The translations under genes were made by a program, and so were the position numbers. Below, one piece after another: positions 19,901-27,479 of a DNA stretch of 64,000 nucleotides (the first letter of the stretch is position 1; every line of letters begins with the position of its first letter). A model generated the notes under the pieces. That model was not told the origin of the DNA. It was given only the letters and a program-made list of their open reading frames with translations, and ran no database searches. The DNA is taken from positions 222,562,943-222,626,942 of the forward strand of contig NC_084482.1 in the NCBI RefSeq assembly GCF_030035675.1, written 5' to 3'. Source of the stretch: Rhineura floridana. Its lineage: Eukaryota; Chordata; Lepidosauria; Squamata; Rhineuridae.

Positions 19901-22483
19901 TGGGAAAAACAGAAGGGAGTAGAAAAAGAGGAAGGCCAATAAGAGGTGGATTGATTCCATAAAGGAAGCCACAGACCTGAATTTACAAGATGTTACTGAT
20001 TTGTATGGTTGCCATAAGTCGTAATCGACTTGAAGGCATATAACAGCAACCACAATTTACTATTAAATACATATCCCACCCTTCCTCTCAGAAGGAGCCC
20101 AGGGTGGCAAACAAAAACACCAAATACACTCTTAAAACATCTTAAAATCTTAAAAATTACTAGAACAAAACATCCTTATAAACCTTCTTTAAAAAACAAA
20201 CAGCTTTAAAAGCATCTTAAGAAGCTGCTCCAACACATCTGCAGAATGAAATAAGGTTTCTCCTTAAAACTCTTGTTGAAAGAGGAAGGTCTTCAGTAGG
20301 TGCTGAAAAGATAACAGAGATGGCGCCTGCCTAATATTTAAGGGGAGGAAATTCCAAAGGTTTGTTCCCCAACACTAAAGGTCCGCTTCCTATATTGTGC
20401 AGAATGGACCTCCTGATAAAATGGTATCTGCAGGAAGCCCTCATCTGCAGAGCACAGTGATTTACTGGGTATTAAAGAGGTAAGATGATCTTTCAGGTAT
20501 TCTGGTCCCAACCAGTGTAGGACTTTGTACACCAAAACCAGCTTCTTGAACTTGTCCTGATCGCTACTGGGCAGCCAGTGCAATTCTTTCAACAGTGAGG
20601 TAATGTATTGGCAATACTTTGTCCCAGTGAGCAATTATGCAGTCACATTTTGCACCACCACCTGCTTGTGGACCTACCTCATGGGCAGCCCCACACAGAT
20701 CGCATTAAAGTCATCGAGCCTGAAGGTTAGCAGTGCATGGACAGTAGTGGTCAGGCTATCCGGGTCCAGAAACCACCACAGTTGTCTTACCAGCTGAAGG
20801 TGCTAAAAGGCATTCCTAGCTACTGAGGTCACTTGAGCCTCTAGGGACAAAGATGGATCCAGGAGCACCCACAGATGTTGAACCTGCTATTTCAGAGGGA
20901 TTACGGCTGAGTCCAAAGCAGGCAACTGACCAACTATCCAACCAATTATTCCATTTTCCTGGCCACTTTGTTCAACTCATGTGTGCTCTGTACCTAGGTT
21001 CCTCCCCTTTGGGCCCCCAAATATTTTAGGATTACAATTACCATCATCCCTGACCATTGTCCAAGATGGCTGGGGTTGGTTGGAACTGTAGTCCAAGACC
21101 ATTTGGTGACCCAACATGGAAGAGGTCTGGTCTGTATTCTCATATTATCACAGACTGCAGATTAAGTGTTATCTGAGATGTATATTTTTAGGGTCCACCC
21201 TATTTCTTTTTGTGATGTGTCTGTATGTTGTTTTTAATTGATTTTAAGTATGTGTTTTAAACTTATGTATCCTGCCATGGGAACTTCGGGTGAAGAGCAG
21301 GTAATAAAGTAGTAGTGATAGTAATGATAATGATAATAATGATAATAGTAATAAGAAGAAGACACACACACACAGAGTACAACCACATGTGCAGCCTAAA
21401 ACCACACATCTTCCCATCTCTAATATTTAAAACACACACCATTCTCCCCCTATGGCTCACTGCCTCTCTGGGATGCCTCCCCTCTTGTCATTCTGCCTCA
21501 CTGAATATTACTTTGCTAATTTATAGAATCTTAGAATAGAGGAGTTGGAAGGGGCCTATCAGGCCATGGAATCTAACTCCCTGCTCAATGCAGGAATACA
21601 AATTAAAGCAATTCACTTGCCTCCAGCTGTTCAATTAAAGTTGCACAATAAATCCCCTTCCAAAAAGAAAAAGTGATAGGGAAATGCACAGGAAAGTGTT
21701 GGATAACAATTGTTTGAGGCAACATTGTATAATGCAAACAAATCAGAATGAATACTCAATAAAGAGAAGGGACTTACAACTTTTTTCTTCTTTGAAAAGT
21801 GTTAGTAGTTTTACTACACAAAAGTTGCAACTGGGCATCATTTACTGACTTAATTGGCAGCTACTGGATTGATCAGGGCAAAGGGGGTGATTGGGGGGTG
21901 TTCTAGGCTTTTGCACTTGCAAAACCGAGAAAAAAACACTTTAGCAACAGACCAGAGACTGTTCACAGGACCCATAAGAAAGGTTGTTCATTTTCTTTCT
22001 GTACTTTAAAGTTATAGCAGAAAGCCACTATTGTCTTGTGTTACTGTCAGTTATGATAAAAAGCATCTGAAAAGGCAGGTTACACAGTCAATGGTGCTTT
22101 AGCACTGATGCATCCTCACGGTCTACCCCCAGAGGCAAAGCAGAACAGGCATTTACTAGGACCAGGAAAGAGGATGGTCATTGGAATAAAAATAATGAGA
22201 GAGTGGAACAGCAGGAAATAACGTACCCATAAAATGACTTCCCATTCAAGCTGGTAGAGGGAGGCTTGTTGAAGAGGTGTGGATGAAGCAAAGCACTTGT
22301 GGCAGAGATGACTCCACCGATGAGGTGGTCTCCTGGCCTGTAATGATTGAACAGATCTACTTGATCCCTCTCCAGAGTCAAAGAGCATTTTGCCTTCAGC
22401 ATCCCACAGTCTGCAGAAGGCACTTGCAGCAGCAACAGCAGCAGCAGCAGCAGCACCATCCTGTGTCTGCCTGGAAGATCCAC
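9110..22483 (-). CDS. Vomeronasal type-2 receptor, six-exon gene, apparently intact (V2R-1)
   Basis: Family C G-protein-coupled receptor expected at the surface of vomeronasal sensory neurons, binding peptide or protein cues through an extracellular Venus-flytrap domain (family knowledge). Exons from 5' to 3' are 22227-22483, 14952-15243, 12481-13287, 11603-11830, 10969-11095 and 9110-10011. Each visible donor is GT and each acceptor AG. The lengths sum to 2613 bases, an exact multiple of three with every phase compatible, giving about 870 residues, normal for V2Rs. Domain order is signal peptide, bilobed ligand-binding region (exons 1-4), nine-cysteine NCD3G linker (exon 5) and seven-transmembrane region (exon 6). 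I found no stop or frameshift. The start at 22483 precedes a Leu-rich signal peptide; an alternative start is the Met at 22459. The exact paralog is not assigned. Confidence 0.88.
10969..11095 (-). CDS. V2R-1 exon 5: NCD3G cysteine-rich linker
   Basis: 127 bases after a gcttag acceptor. It encodes [26 protein letters not shown], the nine-Cys linker that transmits ligand-domain closure to the membrane domain in family C receptors. It ends at gaag/gtgggtg, with one base carried into exon 6. Counterparts with the same boundaries are at 45226-45352 and 58042-58168. Confidence 0.9.
11176..11262 (-). mobile_element. CR1-group LINE 3' end, tiny fragment
   Basis: It starts ttaagaacataagaacat and continues aggccagtggc, tctagtccagcatcctgttc. 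This matches the 3' terminus of the long CR1-group copies at 37.2 and 61.3 kb, including the repeated octamer that ends the family. It is severely 5'-truncated, about 85 bp. Confidence 0.75.
11603..11830 (-). CDS. V2R-1 exon 4
   Basis: 228 bases, the standard length for this V2R exon, bounded by ttctag and cag/gtgggg. It encodes [35 protein letters not shown] and [10 protein letters not shown], the end of the Venus-flytrap domain. The frame is open and phase 0 at both ends. The V2R-2 counterpart is at 49645-49872. Confidence 0.9.
12481..13287 (-). CDS. V2R-1 exon 3: central ligand-binding domain
   Basis: 807 bases, phase 0 at both ends. It starts [19 protein letters not shown] after a gccag acceptor and ends RLQPWE at a gag/gtattt donor. 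Conserved V2R blocks are [31 protein letters not shown] and [14 protein letters not shown]. The SYAS motif in the hinge-proximal ligand pocket resembles amino-acid-binding family C receptors. The frame is open throughout. The truncated homologous exon of V2R-2 aligns to its 3' half. Confidence 0.9.
13383..13652. other. Intron 2 of V2R-1, possible LINE tail
   Basis: An AT-rich stretch ends with aaataaataaagc near 13590 and resembles the 3' tail of L2-like elements, followed by a (CA)n run. No coding residue is recognisable, so the call is weak. Confidence 0.3.
13653..14010. repeat. (GA)n / (GGGA)n purine microsatellite
   Basis: About 360 bases of almost pure purine on the plus strand, mixing GA and GGGA units, preceded by a (CA)n run. 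It lies in intron 2 of V2R-1. Long homopurine-homopyrimidine tracts can form triplex DNA (known property). The long open frames across it on both strands are artefacts of composition. Confidence 0.95.
14013..14262. repeat. Possible MITE with short terminal repeats
   Basis: A 250-bp block starts gggctcatcc and ends ggataagccc, imperfect inverted termini, with an internal region different in composition from the surrounding intron (CpG-containing, for example acacgttgcgcgctg). No second copy occurs in the window and no target duplication was confirmed, because the left side abuts the GA tract. Confidence 0.35.
14263..14951. other. Intron 2 of V2R-1, remainder
   Basis: It contains a fragment (about 14345-14400) of the dispersed squamate motif ggctgcaatcctaaacacat. 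Otherwise no feature was recognised. Confidence 0.35.
14952..15243 (-). CDS. V2R-1 exon 2: ligand-binding lobe 1
   Basis: 292 bases, preceded by a tttttgcag acceptor and followed by a cag/gtagga donor. It encodes [20 protein letters not shown], the family hallmark around EINQNP, then [17 protein letters not shown] with a conserved Cys, and ends at LLGIYKIPQ, exactly where V2R exon 2 normally ends. The open frame continues on both sides into intron, so the splice sites rather than the frame define the exon. Confidence 0.88.
15244..16780. other. Intron 1 of V2R-1, 3' part
   Basis: No exon or clear repeat was recognised except an (ATTT)n/AT-rich stretch at about 16665-16740 just ahead of the BovB element. 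Confidence 0.35.
16785..20055 (+). mobile_element. RTE/BovB LINE, near full length, inactive
   Basis: The plus strand preserves most of the BovB polyprotein in order. Endonuclease remnants are at 17190-17550 ([20 protein letters not shown] and the downstream region). The linker is at 17580-17830 ([39 protein letters not shown]). Reverse transcriptase is at 18841-19260 ([48 protein letters not shown]) and 19270-19960 ([14 protein letters not shown], then [15 protein letters not shown]). The YADD catalytic motif is intact. The 3' tail ends in gccataagtcgtaatcgact. Frame breaks plus a nested L2-like insertion (18083-18585) make it inactive. It sits in intron 1 of V2R-1 in the opposite orientation to the gene. 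Confidence 0.9.
18083..18585 (+). mobile_element. L2-like LINE 3' end nested in BovB
   Basis: It encodes a well-preserved C-terminal tail: [70 protein letters not shown], stop at 18402. A 3' end follows with accgccctgggagcttattg and an (aaata)n tail. BovB sequence resumes at about 18586. This is the cleanest copy of the L2-like tail in the window, so it is younger than its host BovB. Confidence 0.85.
20056..20965 (-). mobile_element. L2-like LINE, 3' 0.9 kb
   Basis: Minus-strand relic of the family also seen at 46.7-49.6 kb: the tail [21 protein letters not shown] (20430-20550) and, upstream, the antisense of an RT thumb region. The low-coordinate end has the 3' tail cccacccttcctctcagaag. 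It is 5'-truncated and frame-broken, and abuts the 3' end of the BovB element. Confidence 0.75.
20966..21310. mobile_element. MITE fragment and L2-like 3' tail
   Basis: About 21005-21115 is a decayed copy of the repeat with attaccatcatccctgacca and ggctggggttggttgg, related to palindromic hAT-like elements. About 21165-21310 is a LINE 3' end (ctgccatgggaacttcgggtg) on the plus strand. Confidence 0.5.
21303..21375. repeat. Imperfect (TAA/TGA) microsatellite
   Basis: Runs of gataatgataataatgat and related units, followed by a short (CA)n run. This is low-complexity DNA in intron 1, probably grown from the A-rich tail of the adjacent LINE end. Confidence 0.8.
21518..21600 (-). mobile_element. 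CR1 LINE 3' end fragment
   Basis: It starts atagaatcttagaatagagg, then agttggaaggggcctatcagg, the reverse complement of the classic CR1 3' terminus that also ends the copy at 29.1 kb. About 80 bp; extreme 5' truncation is typical of CR1. Confidence 0.8.
21601..22226. other. Intron 1 of V2R-1, 5' part
   Basis: Runs up to the exon 1 donor. No repeat or exon was recognised. Confidence 0.35.
22227..22483 (-). CDS. V2R-1 exon 1: signal peptide and start of ligand-binding domain
   Basis: Starts [10 protein letters not shown] followed by a run of Leu encoded by a pure CTG/CAG tract, then a QVPSADC signal-peptidase-like region, and [14 protein letters not shown], the conserved opening of the V2R/mGluR-type periplasmic-binding fold. 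It ends at a gtacgt donor after NGKSFYG, leaving two bases of a codon that pair with the first base of exon 2. A second Met eight residues in (22459) could also initiate. The CAG tract makes signal-peptide length prone to slippage. Confidence 0.85.
22427..22455 (-). repeat. CAG/CTG repeat coding the V2R-1 signal-peptide Leu run
   Basis: Near-pure (CAG)n on the plus strand, reading as CTG (Leu) codons in exon 1. Length variation would change only the hydrophobic core of the signal peptide. Confidence 0.85.
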
Positions 22484-23004
22484 TTCCCTTGTGACTGCTT
22501 CCCCTCACTAATCTGAAGAATTATTGGATGAAGCCAAACTCTCTCTGCAAGGCATTCGTAATGCCAAGCCGAGAGTTCACATCTGAAGGGAATGGAAGTC
22601 ATACTCACATACAGATAGTCCTTCTCACCTACCCTAAAGCTGAGCCCATTCTTTCAATGCCAGAGGAGATTAGTATGCTTCATTCCTTTCTGTCTCAGAT
22701 GCAGGATGTCACCTCATGATGCTCTCAATTTTTACTGGACTCAAAGGCAATCTGTGGACAAATCCTTGGAGCTTTGGCGAGATGATGAAAAAAACACTAT
22801 AATTTTGATAATTATAAGGGGAAGAAACATCTCCTCTACTTCCATGCACTGTTGAACAATTGGAGAAAGACATGTTTGCAAAAACTCCCAGTTGTGGCTC
22901 TAAACTCTAAAATAGATAACAGAGGGAGCAACTCAACATGTCTAATGTTGATGCAAAAATACATATTCACAAGAGTGAGGATCAAGATTTCCTTTTAGGA
23001 CAGT
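22484..23004. promoter_or_regulatory. Upstream flank of V2R-1 (5' UTR/promoter location)
   Basis: This stretch lies immediately 5' of the V2R-1 start on the minus strand and should hold the 5' UTR and promoter by position only. I could not identify a confident TATA box, initiator or CpG island. The label is positional, not based on a motif. Confidence 0.3.
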
Positions 23005-23280
23005 GGTGGGGAACCTCTAGCCCACAGAAAAATTAGGCCTGCCAGACCTCCCCATTTGCCTCACAAGGGTGTTTTTGGCTAAGCCATGCCCCCCTGCCCT
23101 ACACCTGATGTTACATGTGGGTCGGGTAAACACAGCTGGTCCACAGGGGATTTGCAGGCAACACCAACAAGTTGCATGGTGGCACTTGCAAAGTCCTGTC
23201 CACAGTGTTTTACAAGCACCGGCAATCAGTTGATTATTAGGGGTTGGGATCATGAGGGTGTTAGATCCACATGAGAGGCC
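23005..23280. repeat. hAT-like non-autonomous transposon fragment
   Basis: It begins cagtggtggggaacctctag, a terminal motif widespread among amniote hAT-like MITEs, and contains a non-coding, CpG-poor body. The other terminus was not resolved. Confidence 0.4.
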
Positions 23281-23399
23281 GCAATACATGTGTGTTATCA
23301 ATGTCCACCCCAAAACCTTTGAAGATGCAAACAGTATTGGAAGCAGGATCATGTCTAGCCACCGTGACACCATCATGGCAGGAAAGCATCATAAATGCA

Positions 23400-23570
23400 C
23401 ATTATTTATTTATTTATTTAGCACAATTGAATGCACATGGCACTGTACATAAAATAAAATAATAAAAACAAGTCCCCGCTTCCCAAAAGGCATACAACCT
23501 AAATAAAATAAGATGAAGGTGAGAATTAACCCAGCACAGTTCAACCCACACAGCCCAGACAAAAGGTGTT
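23400..23570 (-). mobile_element. LINE 3' fragment (L2/L3-like)
   Basis: It starts atttatttatttatttagc and contains catggcactgtacataa and agtccccgcttcccaaaagg, a recognisable antisense 3' region of an old CR1/L2-group LINE. No coding remnant was identified. Confidence 0.4.
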
Positions 23571-25180
23571 ACAAATGGGGAGGAGATGCATGACTGAGAG
23601 GTGGGAGCATGTGAGATTCTTGCACATTTCCCCTCATATCTCAAGTGCTAGAAATATGTTCCTTTTCTTTTTAATTGGGAAGCTTGGTTACAAAGATGAT
23701 GGTCCATCCAGGAGGTGGGGCAACTGCACTCCTTGCTTCCCCCTCCATGAATGTCCATGCCTGCAAGACAAGAAACTGCAAATGACAGCTCCAGAATGTC
23801 ATCTACACCACTCAGAGCTCAAAGAAAGGCAAAGCAAGACAATACATATGGGGGTCACCAGCCAACGGCTCTCCAAACTGTTAAAAAATTCCCCAGAATT
23901 CCCAGGCACACACTCGGAGACTGTCAAGAGGCCCAGATGTTAGCTTCAAGAGAAGGAACAGAGCAGGAAGCCAGTGGCCATTCCCTAGTTATTCAGTGCG
24001 GATAGAAAGAGGGAACATGGTCCTATCCTCTGCCAGCCCCTCACTTTTTAAAAAAATCCTTCCTTCTCAGATTATATCTGTGCCTTAACTTTCAGGCGTT
24101 TCAACTTAAAGACAAAGGAGCATGGAAACCCCAAGAGATGGAAGGAGGGAGGGCTAGGGAGTGTCTGAATCCCACATCTGGATCCAGGCTAGCCAGACAG
24201 AGCCTTGGCCTCCACAGGCCTTTTGAGAAATCAATGACCCAGTGGTAGGGAATGATAGTTCTTTATCCTCTGTCAAATGCCTCCCAGCCCCCCAGGACCA
24301 GGTGACGTGCCCAATAGATGGATATGACTTTTTTAAGCATTAAAATATAAGAAGAGCCCTGGATGACAATTTGAGGACTGTCATAAATAAAGACCTTTTT
24401 CTTAACTGCTGCCAGATTAATGGAAGCAACACAATGGAAACAACCATAACCAACTGCTCAACTGCTGGAGCTAATAATAAACTGCTGGAGATAATAAATT
24501 ATACAGCCACGAGAGTGGCTGTATACTATAGTCAGTAGGGATTTTTCGCGTTCTACCATGTTAAATGAAAATACCCCCCTCGCCCCTTTCTGGTGCTTTG
24601 TATAGTCCCAATTCAAAACAAAAACTTACAAGTCTTATACTGTTGGATTCAGAATCGCTTGCTCTACAACTCTGGAAGTTTTCTTGGTGATACACAACCT
24701 CTCCATGGAGAATCCACAGGTTAAAGTGAAAAATGGGAGAGAGAAAAACTAGAAACCGTTTGAACTTTTTTCTTGAGAAATTGTCATAATCTGTTGTCGT
24801 TGATTACAACTCAGAGATGACTGTAAGGTATCCCTAATCAAATCCATGAGCTTGCCCCAAACACAGTACTTCATCTGTAGTAGGTTTAAACTAAAAAAAA
24901 GGCATGGTTTGTTTTTAATTAATTTATTAAAAATGCATTACCATGGATGATAATGTACCGCATGCACAGTAGAAGCCAGTTGTTTCACTCTTCCTCCCCT
25001 TCCCCTTCCAGTTACTTGGAGGAAGCAGGGGAAGTCTGCTCCTGTGATTGGTGGGCAACAGACACGTGACTCACACTGGCCTACTGCTGAGCTTGCTCTT
25101 CCCTCGTGCTTCGTGTGAGGAAGCACGCACGCGAGAGAAAATGACTGATGGAGGGAGAAAGCAGCATCAGAATGGACGGA
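23571..25180. other. Intergenic, no gene seen
   Basis: Frames at 23566-24005 overlap in two phases and show no motif. The stretch at 24950-25170 is GC-richer with scattered CpG (gcacgcacgcgag) but has no open frame of note. Confidence 0.35.
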
Positions 25181-25245
25181 GGTGAGTGACGGAGGTGAGT
25201 GACGAAGGTGAGTGATGGAGGTGTGTGTGTGTGTGTGTGTGTTAC
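25181..25245. repeat. 13-bp tandem repeat and (GT)n
   Basis: Four consecutive variants of gacggaggtgagt (25181-25222) run directly into a (GT)n tract (25221-25242). Both are simple tandem DNA. Confidence 0.8.
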
Positions 25246-25404
25246 CCCCCACCCCTGCTGTCTCCCCCTGCCTGCCCTTTCCATTGGCTCAATCGCCCTG
25301 CCCCTACCCACGCTCTCTCCCACTGTCTGCCTTCCCCACTCGCTCAATCAAGCTTGAGGGAAGGAAAGATGGGGGGGGAGCTTTGAAGAACTCTGCAATT
25401 TTTT

Positions 25405-25785
25405 AAAAGTCTACTCGGAAGTAAGTCCCATTGAGTGCAGTGGGGCTTACTCCCAGGTAAGTGGAGCGGGTGCTTCTGTGTGCTAGCAGTGAGATTGAGG
25501 GAAGGAAGGTGGTAAAATGTCTACTCAGAAGTAAATCTCACTGAGTTCAGTGGGGCTTACTCCCAGATAAATGGAGTGGAGCATATGTGTGCTAGCAATG
25601 AGCTTCAGGGAAGGAAGGAGGAAAATTGTCTACTCAGAAGTAAATCCCATTGAGTTAAGTGGAGCAGAGCTTCTGTATGCTTGCAATGATTTTGAAGGGA
25701 AGGAGGAAAATGTCTACTCAGAAGTAAATCACACTGAGTTCAGTGGGGCTTACTCCCAGGTAAGTGGAGTGCTATTTTGATTAAA
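25405..25785. repeat. Minisatellite, about four ~90-110-bp units
   Basis: Each unit starts tctactc(g/a)gaagtaa, then tcccattgag or a variant, and most contain cagtggggcttactcccag. Units begin near 25410, 25521, 25628 and 25714; the later ones are shorter. The core is a dispersed squamate motif with a palindromic character (agtaagtccca / tggggcttact) that was amplified locally with a ggaaggaggaaa-type linker. Confidence 0.85.
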
Positions 25786-25831
25786 CCCTCCCTGTCCTCT
25801 TCCCCTCCCTGCCTCTTCCCTGGGTCAGTGT

Positions 25832-26032
25832 TGGACTGTGTCCTGGGAGACCAGGGTTTGAATCCCCACACAGCTGTGAAGCTGACTGGGTGACCTTGGG
25901 CCGGTCACTGCCTCTCAGCCTCAGAGGAAGGCAATGGTAAACCCCCTCTGAATACTTTTTACCATGAAAACCCTATTCAAAGGGTTGCCATAGGTGGGGA
26001 TTGACTTGAAGGCAGTCCACTTCCATTTCCAA
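25832..26032 (+). mobile_element. Sauria-type SINE
   Basis: A tRNA-derived head has a B-box-like ggtttgaatcc (25855-25865). The conserved body follows (gtgaagctgactgggtgacc, cactgcctctcagcctcaga, ggcaatggtaaaccccctct). The tail gccataggtggggattgact with gaaggcagtcc matches the 3' end of the BovB LINE at 20.0 kb. SINEs sharing the BovB tail are mobilised by BovB machinery in squamates (established knowledge). Confidence 0.88.
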
Positions 26033-26289
26033 ACATGATTGCATAGAAATAAATCCCATTGAACTCAAAAAGTATGCAAATGATGAAACCCACCCTCCCG
26101 TCTCCTCCCTCCTATCCCCTCCCTTTGCCCCTCCCTCCTCAACCCCATCCAGGTAGATTATCTGTAGATTACCATCACATGACAATGACCAATAAAAAGG
26201 CTTTGAAATTAATAAAAATACATTTGACACAGATTTCTAGGATGAATAAGGAGGGGGGAAATTTTATGGTTTAGATTCTCTGTAGAAAC

Positions 26290-26640
26290 ATTAGTAACAC
26301 AGGAAAGAAGCAAAGTAAGAAGAACAACAAACATACAGAAATATAGTTCTCCATCTTTGGAGATGGCAAGTGTTGCCACCACTCACCATATGCTCAGAGG
26401 CACATGTTACCAAATTCTTCCAAGCTACACAGCAAGTGGATTGGACTCTGAAAGACCACCCAAATGGTGTTTGCATTTTGACCAATTTGTAGGGCAGTCC
26501 AATATCTCAGAGAGGAGTTCAGGTCTCCTGGTGCATTTACTATAGCTGCCCAATTTCCCTGCTTTTTAAAGTTTGATAGAAATACCTGTGGGCTATAGGT
26601 ACATTCTTAAACCGCAAGGTTTTTTGCCTATGAGTGAATT
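26290..26640 (+). repeat. Interspersed repeat, second copy
   Basis: Inverse-orientation counterpart of the repeat at 7200-7647, sharing ctcagaggcacatgt, accaaattcttccaagctac and actatagctgcc...ttaaagtttgataga. No transposase was seen. The two copies differ at many positions, so the family is not young. Confidence 0.6.
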
Positions 26641-26689
26641 ATTATTGCTGTGGTGTTGGTGTTGGTGTTTGATAAAATATAAGCAATTC

Positions 26690-27035
26690 CAGCACTCTAC
26701 TTAAGGTCTCTACTTAAAAGGCTTGTTGAAAGAGGAAGGTCCTCAGAAGGTGCCCAAAAGATAACAGAGATGGTGCCTGTCTAATATTCAAGGGGAGGGA
26801 ATCCCAAAGTGTAGATGCCACAACATTAAAGGTCCACTTCCTATGTTGTGCACAATGGATCTTCTGATAAGATGGTATCAGCAGGAGGCCCTCACCTTCA
26901 GAGAGCAGTGATCAACTGGGTAAATAAGAGGTATGATGATTTTTTCAGGTATCCTGGTCCCAAACTGCAGTTTTATACACCAAAACCAGAACTTTGAACT
27001 TAGCCCAGTAGCTAATAGGTAGCAATGAGGAAGCA
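26690..27035 (-). mobile_element. L2-like LINE 3' fragment
   Basis: Antisense copy of the tail seen at 6.2 and 47.1 kb (cttaaaaggcttgttgaaag, ggggagggaatccc, gatggtatcagcagg). It is frame-broken and 5'-truncated. Confidence 0.7.
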
Positions 27036-27479
27036 GGATATCTAACGCTTGTTGAGGATTTCCAGAGGGGAAATCTTGAGGGTGAGTGTGTGCATGTGAA
27101 GGGGGAGTCCAATCTTCTGGAGCTGGACCCATGAAATCTGGATATGGTGTGTGTACTCAAATGTCCAAATTCAACACAGCTTCTCTATTGACAGGCAGAG
27201 ACTCCACAGGAGTTCAGATGAGGTTTTTGTCCCACCCAAACTAGAGATGCCAGGGACTGAACTTGTGACCTTCTGCATGTAAATCAGATGCCCTATCCCT
27301 ACAAAGCATTATGGGATTAACTGGCTGCTGGTTGGGTGACCATCAGATGTTCCTCACCTACATTATGATGAACACTGTGATAAAGTGATGCATATAAATC
27401 ATTTCACCGCAAAGGACCTAACTGTGCAAAAGAAGAATGAAATATATTATGTTCCCAACCAAGATTGGATACTGTCTTT
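27036..27479. other. Spacer
   Basis: No feature was recognised. Confidence 0.3.

Noticed and set aside
25181-25785. CRISPR-like array of direct repeats
   Set aside because: Eukaryotic minisatellite with no unique spacers and no Cas context.
25838-25910. Possible tRNA gene
   Set aside because: The B-box-like motif belongs to the head of a Sauria SINE; no cloverleaf is supported.
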